Assembly (NCBI GenBank): GCA_005408345.1 | Contig: SEMN01000018.1 | Coordinates: 2,401,001 to 2,465,000 of the forward strand | Length of the DNA stretch: 64,000 bases | Direction of reading: 5' to 3' | DNA from: Macquaria australasica | Taxonomy: Eukaryota > Chordata > Actinopteri > Centrarchiformes > Percichthyidae | Part shown: positions 1-8,450 of the stretch, piece after piece | Numbering within the stretch: position 1 is the first letter of the stretch | Layout of the letters: each line of letters opens with the position of its first letter | Notes under the pieces: generated by a model | Databases searched by the model: none | Seen by the model: only the letters and a program-made list of their open reading frames with translations | What the model was told of the DNA's origin: nothing | Made by a program: the position numbers and the translations under genes

Positions 1-3000
1 AATAATAACACGGGGTGGTCTTTGTGAAGCAGTCACGCACAGAGGTGCCGTAATGCTTACATTAAAGCTCACCTAGAGGGGAGGTGAGAATTCCTTGAGC
101 ACAATTATAATGCTCCACTAATGAGGTAATCATAATTAGCATTACCGTCAATGGCCACATGCAGCACTTACACAACTTACCACACACCAAGCCAGCCACA
201 CGACTACACACCTCGTCACCTATGGAGATGTTGGAGCACTTCCTCCCCTGCTCGCTGTGCCTCGGCTTGCGGTCCTTACAGTGTGAAGTATAGGAGATGC
301 GATAGCCCGGCGGCAGCTTGCTGTTCTCCATAACAACCTCAGAGGTCAGTGCCTGCAGTCAATAGAGCAGTTAACCCCTTAAAAATGAGGAGGTATCAGC
401 AGGCTACACACATGAGGCTAATGACCTTTGTGGGAAGGGAGTTTCTGCCTCACTTACATTATACGCTTCGACTATTATCTGCAGGATGTTGTGGGAGTTG
501 TTGGAAAGTGTTCCGACTGCACATTTTGGGAAGATGCTTCTTAGGCCCTGCAGCAAAGCAACAAAATCCTCAACATAGATGAATGAATGTGTGCTTATTG
601 ACAGTCTGCCAGCTGATTTATATGCTACTCTTTCTAGCAACCATTCCGTTACGGTGGCATAGACAAACTGAACGTGGTGTTAAAGCATGGATGCTTGAAT
701 TGGTCGAGGTCGGAAAGCACCCACTTTGAATTCAAATATAAAATCTGACAAAAAACAACTTAAACGTTACCACTTTTGATTGACCTCCACAGGATACATG
801 TGAATGTCAAAGGATAAGTCTGCTAAGTATTGTCTGTGTTGTCAAAGCCTGATACAGCTTACCCTTGTGTATCATAGACCTCCACTGTTGTCCAAAAACT
901 TTTAAAAACACATCAGTGAGCCACATTGTTGCACTGGATGACATGTTTCTTCATTGCAATGCACTCAGGCACTGTAGTTCATTTTGATTCAATCCTACAC
1001 ACACCGTTCTGCTGCCGTAAATACTCACTAGAGCACCAAATCCGCTGCTGAAAACAGTCCCCAACAAATACACCATTACATTTCTACTAAATGGTGTATT
1101 ATTTTTTTACTCTACAGTGCTTGGCTCTTTCAGGATTATTTTTGAAAAATAAAAGTACTAACACATTGTTAGTTTTGGTCTTTTCATGGTATTTATTTAA
1201 CAATAACAAAAATGCAGAATTTCACCAGCATTAAGTCTTAGACTCAATTTGCAGTCATACAATTAAGAAACATGTAATTCATGATTTCCTTCATTGTAAT
1301 CAGATTAAACCTTTTTACAAAGAGTATGGTTCAGATGGAGAATTAGATTAAGTGAAATCCATTAAGGTCTCATGGAAGGGAGGCTTGTGAAATTAGCATA
1401 TTTCTTGGGAAAAAGCTCCATAAATGTGGTTAAAAGGTCAAATCCTTTCCATACACTACAGCACAACTGCACAGGTTCACAACTGTGGTGCCACCACTGT
1501 AATGGCAGCTTTACGTCCGCCCGCTTCCCTGGACTAGTATATAGAAAACAACCAAAGTCTATGCATTTATGGAAAAAAAAGGATGAATAATGAATGAATA
1601 GAGACAGTCTTTGCTGTACCTCATAGAAGTGTGTGACCTCTTCGGTGACAGCGAAGATAATCTGGATGTTCTTCTGTCTCAGTGTTTCAGCGATGTGAGC
1701 CACCGAAGGATAGTCCTGACAGTCAGGGCAGATGCAAAATGCAATGCATAACACTCAGGTGAGAATATATATGTGTAATCAGTAGTTAAGCACGCGCTCC
1801 CTCTTCCCTCTATCGCTGTCCTCCCCCTTTCCCTCCCATCTAACAACTCTTTCTATCGCTCATTTCATTCACTCTCCCTGACAGACTTTCCATTTCCTCC
1901 AAATAGATAAATAAGTACCATTTAGAGAGGAGCAACAGCGGCATCTCGCACATCCATTTTCAGCCGTGGGTGGCCATTTATCCAGACAGAAATAGATTAA
2001 TAATGTATCTATATTCACTCCACCTGTCAACTGCCTTGACTGCAATGAGGTCAAGACATGTAACACTCCCATGAACCTAATGTGAGAGCTGTATGGATGT
2101 TTAACACACAGGGACAAAGACATACACTCACAAACAGGTAAATAGGCACACACACACACACATACACACAGTGAGATTAAGAGATGAAAGCTTTGGTTTG
2201 GATTACTCCACAAACACTCCAGCTGTTTCCCATCAGGGTGTGCCTGTCAGCATCTTCTTTACCCAGGGAACTGTGCTGTTGATTCTGACCTTTAAATCAC
2301 TGTCTTTGACTTCTGTCTGCAGCAGCCTGGACCTCTATTTCCCTGCTAGGATTGCAGATGGGAATCAATTTAGCACGCGCTGCAATGTCTGGTCCATAGG
2401 ATAAACATTGTATGCTCCTTGGGACCACAGCTACCCAGTGCATGCTACAAACAGAGTAAAAACACACACACACACACACACACACCGCTGTGATGGCTTG
2501 TTCTGCTGAGCTAAGGCTTTGGTCTTTGTCTGTGAAAATAAGCGTGAGATATCACAAAGCTGCATTAATCTTTTTTTTTTTCCACAAGGGAGAAGAACTT
2601 GAAAACAAATGGATCCACAAAAGTAAGGCTGAAGTGTTAGCAAGCAAGTGCCTTCTTACACAGCAGACGAAGAGCAACATTATTATCCCATTATCCCATT
2701 GTTTCCGTCCACCTAATGAAGGGAAGTCTGATATTTACTCTCCTTTTAGCTCTGGTGTGGTCTCCATTAACTCCTGAGATAACTATGTTGATCTTTACCT
2801 GCTAATCTTTTGTTTGTCTGCTGTTTGGTAGCTAGCTGCCTGCTAGAGCTGGAAAAAACAAAAGTGCCATCAAACCAAAATAATGAGCTAAATATAGGGA
2901 TGTATAATATATCAAACCTCAATACTAGTACCAGAGTTTTGAACAGCGGAAATGCTACTTTTGCTAGCAAAAATTGGTAGTCTTGTTCACATATTCTTAT

Positions 3001-6000
3001 ATGAGATATTGACTGATTTGAATAATAAATTTGCCAATTCTAGACTGTATTTAAGTTTTTTTATGGCTGTATGGCTGTTTGTGTTTGGTCACAACATTTA
3101 ACTTTTGAGAACTTTGACTTCTTTTGTCAAGGGTTTTCTAGAAAACATGTTTTATATACCTCAAAGTAAGGTATCAGGGAAAAAGCATTATTGCTATGAA
3201 AACCCAGGTATAGTACTGACAATAGAATCAAAACATTTTACACAAGTTCTGTAGAGCTGCAGAGCTTGGTGATCATTTTCTGTGGGTTTGTCAAAAAATG
3301 GCCCCTTTCACTTTATACATAGTTAATATAAAATTAATATTGCAGCTTTATACCAAACCTGGGAATTTCCTCTGTTGTACACATTTTTATGCAAGTGACA
3401 CTTTCCATCGTTGGGAAGTACGATGCCGCCCAGTTTGCCGTCTCCAGCAAAGTGGGAGCCAGCATCAGTAGAAAACACCAGCAGACGAGTCACATTCCTC
3501 CAGCCAATCTGCTCCTGCAAATGAAGAACACCAAACAGTCAATGAACTGCCAATTGATAGCAAATAGAGCACCGTGACTGATATAAGTATTTCTGACAGG
3601 CTTTGGGAAAAGAATTACCTTTCTGCTTTTGTATGTAATCAAATGACTGTGGATGAGTAATACTTTATGCCTTCATGCTCTTTAGGGCTTAAATCAGTCA
3701 AACCAGTTATTATGAAATTATTAAAGTCAAATTTTCATATTTCAAAACTCATAATGAGTTTAAAATACACCCAGAACTGACTGGTGCAGTTTCCCAAAGG
3801 AAGCTTAGTATTCTGAAATACCCCTCTCATCTATTGTCTGCAGTCTTTCCACTTCCTACACATAACGCCCACGCAAACAAAAACAACAGTCTCTGTATTG
3901 AAGTCCTGCTCCCTGCTGGGCTTCCTTGCATTACCTCACACACGGCGGCCTGCATCAGGGCATCCAGCCCCCCCTCTGGTAAATCCAGGTTCCCCGAGAT
4001 CCGCTGCCCCCCTACTAGCTCTGTGAAGAGGCTTCCATTGGCGGTAAGGCTCAGGACGTGGTGGTAGGTGAAGGGAGGGGCGCAGGGCCAGGGCTCGGTC
4101 CTCTTACAGGGGTTCCTGAGCATGTCCTTTGCAGTGCTGATGTACGGCATCACCGTCTTGTCCACAAACGTACCAAAGCCTTTTGGAGTGGGAATGAATG
4201 GAGGGGAGTAAGAAGTAGCGCAAAGTTTTGAGAAGTGATTTTGTGACTGAAGGGTGGAAAGTGAATAACTAATGCTCTCCCTTCTCTCGAAAGCTACCAG
4301 TTGTCCTTGAGCAAAGCACTTAATCCCCAATTGTTCCAGTGGTGCTGCTCAGGGGCCAGTAGTAAGATTATGATTGTACCGGGCAGCTCCCAGGTGTGTA
4401 ACTGTGTGAATGTGACACAAGGGTATACCATAAAAAGACATATGGAGGTATAAAAAGTTAAATGATGAAAAGAAAAAGGATGTTAGCCTACATTTCAGGT
4501 GAGAAGGAAATGGAAATTGAGGCTGACAGACCCATTCTGAAGTCACTGGTAGTATTCCTCATCTCTTCCATGAGGTCAGCTCCCAACTTCTTGACATTGG
4601 GCAGGTCGTCCTCCATGGAGAAGGACAGATCCATCAGGTAGTACAGGTCTATGGGGTAGTCCTCCACACGTTTGAACTTCACCTCAAAGCTCTGGGGCTC
4701 ACCTACAAATTGTAAATGTGGCAGTTTTTTTGGAAACACCGAGGACATGTCCTGGGTGCGTTATTGACTTGACGAGGAGTTTCTACAAACAAATCACATA
4801 CATTTTGCTTTTTAAGGCTGATTCTGATGTTTGTTTAGAGTCTGTCTTTTAAAATTTGATCATTTTAGGCCAAAAACTGAGTTAAAGTGATTTTATATTT
4901 TCACACAGAATTACTGTGTGTTTTATGGAGAAGGCTTTGAAATAGCATTTAGACCATCATGTAGGAAGATAAAAGTTATAGAATATATAATTTGACAGTT
5001 CATTAATACGTAAAATGTGGAAAAAAATAAAATATTTAAGAATTTCTTTTGTGGTAGTTAGTTTCTTTGGGGGGTGGGGGGTTGCTGGGGGATTTTGGAC
5101 TCATGACCTCAGTATTTCTAGCTATGCCATCCATCCATCCATCCATCCATCCATCCATCCATCCATCCATCCATCCATCCATCCATCCATTTTCTGCTGC
5201 TTATCCAGTGGCAGCAGGCTAAGAAAGGTAGTCCAGATGTCCCTCTCCCCAGCAATGTTTTCCAGCTCCTCCTGGGGGATCCTGAGGCGTTCCCAAGCCA
5301 GATGAGATATATAATCTCTCCAGCGTGTTGTGGGTCTGCCCCGGGGTCTCCTACCAGTTGGACATGCCCGGAAAACCTCGAAAGGAAGGCGCCCAGGAGG
5401 CATCCTGATCAGTTTCCTGAACCACCTCAACTGGCTCATTTCTAGCTATGGCCCTGCATAATACCACTGTTTTGACAGGTAAGATCCAAATCTGAAGCTA
5501 CATTCTTGTCCACCTGGTACCATTTTGTTTTTGTTTTTACAGAGGCCAGATTCAAATTAAAGTCCATCACATGTATCATTTTGCAATAGATCAGCCAGAG
5601 ATCTGAATATGGAAGATATCTCCTTGATGAAATAAAAAAACAACACAAAATCGTATTGTCATCTAGTCGAAAACAAAGGTGGTTTATGCTTTTTTTTGCC
5701 CCCGACAGTGATGGAAAGACACCAACCTGGCCTGAGGTGCAGCAGGACAGTCTGAGGCTGGAGTTGTGTGACCTCTCTGTGCTGCCGATGGTGTCTTTGT
5801 TCTTTAGGGTGGAAGGTGATCTTTCGGTCCTTTAGAAGGACAGTGGAACCTCTGGGGTCTTCCAGGCGATCAAAAGGACAGCCCCTCCTCAGCAGCGCCC
5901 TGGCTGTGTCACAGCGCTCCCATACGTGCTGGCCCACTTCTAGAAAATTCTTGATACAGGTTTAGGTTGAGGTGAACCCCTTATATAAACACTTACCCAA

Positions 6001-8103
6001 AGAAACAGTACAAAAAATAAAGATGCTAAGACAGCTAAGACTAAATAACACTACACATATTAAGCTGTAGTGCAAAATGGTAATTTGCATAAAGAAACAT
6101 CACTGATGTAGACAGTGTGAATGTGATAATGACAATCAGCTTGTGTGTATGTTTTTCTCTCTTTGCTCACAACACGGCTGCATCTATGCAAATGAATGTA
6201 ATTAAAAATGACACATGCATTCAACGTTCTTATAGGTGACGGCCCATTTCAGTGCTCACTTTTATGGTGTTTATGTAACAACATACAACCAAGCTAATAT
6301 GACAGTTCAACACAACATGTAAGGAACAAAATAAGATGTGTCGAATATAATGTAAATCATTTTTTACATCTTTTACTAGCACAGCAGAGACGTGGTTTTC
6401 CAGGTTTTAGATAATTTTTATAATTATTTCTCAATTTTGAAACATCACAACTGTCTGTCATTAGTTATAAACTATACCAATAATTATGGGGACATGCCTT
6501 TGCATAGTATTCTTAAAAACTTGATTGAATTCTCAATATTTGCCCACCATTTTATTCTTGTCATAGTAGAAAAGCCTATGAAATAGCATTTAGTCAATTT
6601 TGGGTAACAAAAACTAACTTTTTAACTTTCCAAACCCTCCAAAATATTTAGCATTAAACTTAATGTAATTTATAATTTCAATACATTATATATTAGTGAT
6701 TGCACATTTCAACAAAGAATTCATTCACAAAGAATGTATAGCCTTTGCCAATAAGCATCACTCTGATAAAGGGAACCGAATTGAGAAGCTTCTTCGTGGT
6801 CCCAAACAGTACACAGGGTTGCCTGAACAGCGACCCCTTCGAAGAAGAAGGCAGAGTGTGTTTCTGAGGTCACTCACCTCCTCAGCACACCAAGCACAGT
6901 GTGGCCCTGCTGTCAGACACTCTCCACAGCTCCTGACCCCCTGACTTTGGCATTCGTGATCTGAATGGTCTGTAGGTGGAACAGACACCAGCAAAAAGTT
7001 ACACTTTTCCACTGCATAAATGTACTTTAACATATCATATTTGGGCTGGTGAAGTTTTCTTTTCACATCCTGGTTTGGTACGTACGGGTTCATTGTGGGA
7101 GCCAAGGGAATTTACTTTAGTTTAGAGCCATTTTTCTTTTCCTCTCATTGTTTGTTCCTTAACCATGCAATTGAAATACAAACCCACCCCACACCCACCC
7201 AACTATCATCAATGTTCATTTTTGTTCTCTCTGGAAATTCCTGCTGTATTCATATTTTTACTCAGACTTGTGATACATAAATAGGTGGGGGCTCAGCGTC
7301 TTGCTAAAATCAGCTGGCTACTGATTGGTCACAAACTGGCTGTTTTGGAGATTACAGTCACCTTCAAGCAACACCCAAATAGACTTAGGAATCACTTTCA
7401 CTGCTTGAGGTGAAACCATCAAGTTTATGTTAAAACGTTTGTGTAGGTCCAGTGAAGGTAGGCTCCTGTACTCTCACTGATCCCTGATCTTACTTAACAG
7501 ACATTTTTGGAAAAACACTTTGTACTAGTTAAATAAATTAGATGTGTTAGTAAGCTTTAGAGGCGCTGGCAGGCACTTTGTTGCCTTTAGACTAAATCAG
7601 GCTAGCTGTTTCCCCCTGTTTCCAGTCTTTATGCTAAGCTAAGCTAACCAGCTGCTGGCTGTAGCTTCAGATTTAACGGACAGACATGAGCGTGGTATTG
7701 ATCTTCTTATCTAACTGTCGACAAGAAACCGAATGAGCATATTTCCCAAAATGTCAAACTTAAACTTATCATTTGAATCCAACCTGTTTCATTTTATCAA
7801 CATGACCCTCTGCTAAAAAGCCTCACCGAAGTGAATGCTACTTGACGTCCCATCACATCTGAATCTCCACTGCATTTAAAACAGAGCCGCTCAGCCCAGA
7901 GGAGATGACAAATGCAAAATCTAAGTGGCAAACAACATGGTGGGATCCAGGCTACAATCTAAATGAGAATTTCTGAGTAGGAAGAATAATGAGACAGTTT
8001 ACTTTTATTGCATCCGCAATGAGAAAAGTATTGACCCACCTTGTGCTCCTGTGGCGTTGTATCTGCAGCACAATAACAGGACAGCGGCAAATAGCAGGCT
8101 CAT
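1..8103 (-). CDS. itgb1: integrin beta-1-like subunit gene, 5' part (nine coding exons; 3' end outside window)
   Basis: Type I membrane adhesion receptor subunit that pairs with an alpha subunit and binds matrix or cell ligands. Seen: exons 8040-8103, 6878-6969, 5727-5949, 4532-4702, 3935-4179, 3359-3514, 1620-1715, 458-547 and 212-352 join in phase to 426 codons. Order: signal peptide, PSI domain (SCGECLTAGPHCAWC), hybrid start, beta-I domain with MIDAS DLSFS followed by the ADMIDAS pair DD, the SyMBS/MIDAS string SGNLDLPEGG, then IGWRNVTRLLVFSTDAG, FAGDGKLGGIVLPNDG, IFAVTEE and RKCSNISIGDE. The last two strings and DYPIDLYYLMDLS point to beta-1 rather than beta-2, -3 or -7. Sequons NTT, NGS, NVT, NNS and NIS are present. 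EGF stalk, membrane helix and NPxY tail lie beyond position 1. Teleosts have several itgb1 copies, and the many differences from mammalian beta-1 suggest a divergent copy (itgb1b.2-like). Which copy this is remains uncertain. Confidence 0.93.
212..352 (-). CDS. itgb1: integrin beta exon: return into hybrid domain
   Basis: I chose the acceptor ctgcag at 354-353 because it gives ALTSEVVMENSKL, which aligns with the beta-1 family without a gap. A second ag at 338-337 would delete five residues. Donor GACGAG|gtgtgt at 211, phase 0/0, 47 codons. The C-terminal string RKCSNISIGDE is a beta-1 signature. This is the last exon in the window; I see no further exon between 1 and 211. Confidence 0.92.
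458..547 (-). CDS. itgb1: integrin beta exon: end of beta-I domain
   Basis: Acceptor gctgcag at 549-548, donor TATAAT|gtaagt at 457, phase 0/0, 30 codons. It encodes GLRSIFPKCAVGTLSNNS then ILQIIVEAYN, matching the C-terminal helix region of the beta-I domain. Odd point: the residue after FPK is Cys (codon at 523-521), where human beta-1, beta-2 and beta-7 have Ser. Confidence 0.94.
1620..1715 (-). CDS. itgb1: integrin beta exon: beta-I domain (DYPS ... IFAVTEE)
   Basis: Acceptor ctgtcag at 1717-1716, donor TATGAG|gtacag at 1619, phase 0/0, 32 codons. It begins DYPSVAHIAETL and includes IQIIFAVTEEVTHFYE. The IFAVTEE string is beta-1-like; beta-2 and beta-7 have IFAVTS here. Confidence 0.94.
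2462..2485. repeat. (AC)n microsatellite
   Basis: Twelve uninterrupted AC units in an integrin intron. An interrupted CA tract also lies at 2147-2170. Confidence 0.95.
2680..2830 (-). repeat. dispersed repeat family A, minus-strand copy
   Basis: Read on the minus strand, this stretch shares the core gagctaaaaggagagtaaat with the copy at 48280-48680, together with the surrounding GTTAGCAAC-like and 'aatgttgct' parts. It is an unnamed interspersed repeat; other copies are at 44990-45440 and about 56780-56910. Confidence 0.6.
3359..3514 (-). CDS. itgb1: integrin beta exon: beta-I domain core strand
   Basis: Acceptor tttgcag at 3516-3515, donor CCCAG|gtttgg at 3358, phase 0/0, 52 codons. It contains EQIGWRNVTRLLVFSTDAG and HFAGDGKLGGIVLPNDGKC, among the most conserved stretches of beta-1 integrins. 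NVT is a potential N-glycosylation site shared with mammalian beta-1. Confidence 0.96.
3935..4179 (-). CDS. itgb1: integrin beta exon: beta-I domain with specificity-determining loop
   Basis: Acceptor caaaag at 4181-4180, donor GTGTGAG|gtaatg at 3934. Starts FGTFVDKTVMPYIS, then the cysteine-bounded specificity loop CKRTEPWPC at 4108-4082, then LFTELVGGQRISGN and LDLPEGGLDALMQAAVCE. N, D, P and E of SGNLDLPEGG are the residues known to hold the SyMBS ion and the MIDAS glutamate; all are present. The loop has seven residues between its cysteines, two more than human beta-1. Confidence 0.95.
4532..4702 (-). CDS. itgb1: integrin beta exon: beta-I domain start with MIDAS
   Basis: Acceptor tttgtag at 4704-4703, donor ATGG|gtctgt at 4531, phase 1 on both sides. 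It encodes EPQSFEVKFKRVEDYPIDL, then YYLMDLSFSMEDD: the metal-ion-dependent adhesion site motif D-x-S-x-S and the adjacent Asp pair that binds the ADMIDAS ion. It then runs through a sequon (RNTTSDF) to FRMG. The MIDAS residues look intact, so cation-dependent ligand binding should be retained. Confidence 0.95.
5114..5450 (-). mobile_element. 5'-truncated non-LTR retrotransposon (LINE) with target-site duplications
   Basis: A 13-base direct repeat, atttctagctatg, lies at 5114-5126 and 5438-5450 and encloses a 311-base insert. Read on the minus strand, the insert encodes the C-terminal end of a LINE reverse-transcriptase protein (LRWFRKLIRMPPGRLPFEVF, then GRRPRGRPTTRWRDYISHLA). It ends in (ATGG)n, seen as (ATCC)n on the plus strand at 5127-5190. 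A truncated 5' end, a simple-repeat 3' tail and duplicated target are the marks of target-primed reverse transcription. It sits inside an integrin intron in sense orientation. The exact clade cannot be fixed from so short a piece. Confidence 0.9.
5127..5190. repeat. (ATCC)n tail of the LINE insertion
   Basis: About sixteen ATCC units in perfect register, directly next to the left target-site duplication. They represent the 3' tail of the minus-strand LINE. Confidence 0.95.
5727..5949 (-). CDS. itgb1: integrin beta exon: PSI end and hybrid-domain start
   Basis: Acceptor atcaag at 5951-5950, exon start NFLEVGQHVWERC, then RRGCPF, DPRGS and LQPQTVLLHLRPG. These match the order of cysteines and the DPRGS and 'Q-PQ..-L-LR-G' elements of beta integrins. 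The donor is CAG|gttggt at 5726, with T at +3 and G at +4, a weak match to consensus. The phase-1 end joins exactly to the next exon (G|GT EPQSFEVKF), which supports the boundary in spite of the weak donor. Confidence 0.92.
5950..6877 (-). other. integrin intron without recognisable content
   Basis: AT-rich intron between the hybrid and PSI exons. I see no repeat with a second copy in the window and no coding signal. Confidence 0.5.
6878..6969 (-). CDS. itgb1: integrin beta exon: PSI domain, first half
   Basis: Acceptor ctacag at 6971-6970, donor GAG|gtgagt at 6877. The first two bases complete the split Asp codon and the exon ends in phase 0. It encodes the cysteine-rich PSI start with the family hallmark SCGECLTAGPHCAWC. 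Human beta-1 has SCGECIQAGPNCGWC at this point, known from the family. Confidence 0.93.
7565..7760. repeat. teleost dispersed repeat ('gctaagctaagctaa' family) in integrin intron 2
   Basis: Contains the phrases gctagctgtttccccctgtt, gctaagctaagctaaccagc and atttcccaaaatgtcaaa, which I recognise as a very common interspersed sequence in perch-like fish genomes. The family name cannot be given without a repeat library. Confidence 0.7.
8040..8103 (-). CDS. itgb1: integrin beta exon: start codon and signal peptide
   Basis: ATG at 8103-8101 followed by a hydrophobic stretch MSLLFAAVLLLCC, a typical secretory signal peptide. The exon ends with one base of a split codon (phase 1) before the donor gtgggt at 8039. 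The acceptor (a long pyrimidine tract then ttccag) touches the ATG, so the 5'UTR must lie in an upstream exon. The 21 whole codons join in frame to the PSI exon. Confidence 0.85.
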
Positions 8104-8297
8104 CTGGAAAAAAAAAGAAGGAAAGCAATTTACTGACTAAAAATGTGGACTATTCTTTCCTCTCAAATCATTAAGTTGGAGTGGAGATGTAATTGCTGTT
8201 TAAGGAAAATAATCTCTACACCAAGAAGCTCACAAAAGACCCTTATATTTGATCTACTGGGTGTTTGGTTTATACAATAGAAATAGGAGCCACTTAC

Positions 8298-8418
8298 CTT
8301 GAACGATTCAACTGTTTGGTGACAAACATGAAGGGAAGAGGGGGTGTCTTCCCTCTGGGGGAGGGACCAGATGGTTCCTCTATACATCCTGTTCAGTACA
8401 TGATCTGGGGGACGCCAC
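8298..8418 (-). other. itgb1: probable non-coding first exon of the integrin gene (5' limit approximate)
   Basis: A perfect donor, CAAG|gtaagt, lies at 8298/8297 on the minus strand. The next acceptor downstream is the one that abuts the ATG at 8103, giving a 194-base intron. This explains why no 5'UTR precedes the ATG in its own exon. The 5' limit is a guess based on a TATA-like element about 30 bases upstream. Confidence 0.5.
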
Positions 8419-8440
8419 CATCACTCCCTCCCTCTGTTAT

Positions 8441-8450
8441 CCTCTTATAG
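8441..8450 (-). promoter_or_regulatory. TATA-like element upstream of the integrin gene
   Basis: Reads CTATAAGAGG on the minus strand, about 145 bases upstream of the inferred first donor. The spacing would place the transcription start near 8418. This is an isolated motif match, so support is weak. Confidence 0.3.

Larger units (their letters stand above)
548..3934 (-). other. integrin introns between the 3' exons of the window
   Basis: Non-exonic parts: 548-1619, 1716-3358 and 3515-3934. The largest contains two CA tracts (2147-2170, 2462-2485) and a minus-strand copy of a dispersed repeat around 2680-2830 (listed separately). The rest is AT-rich sequence in which I see no further coding signal. 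Confidence 0.6.

Noticed and set aside
328..352. alternative acceptor for the last integrin exon at 338-337 (ctctgag)
   Set aside because: It would remove five residues (ALTSE) that align well with mammalian beta-1. The upstream ctgcag acceptor is stronger.
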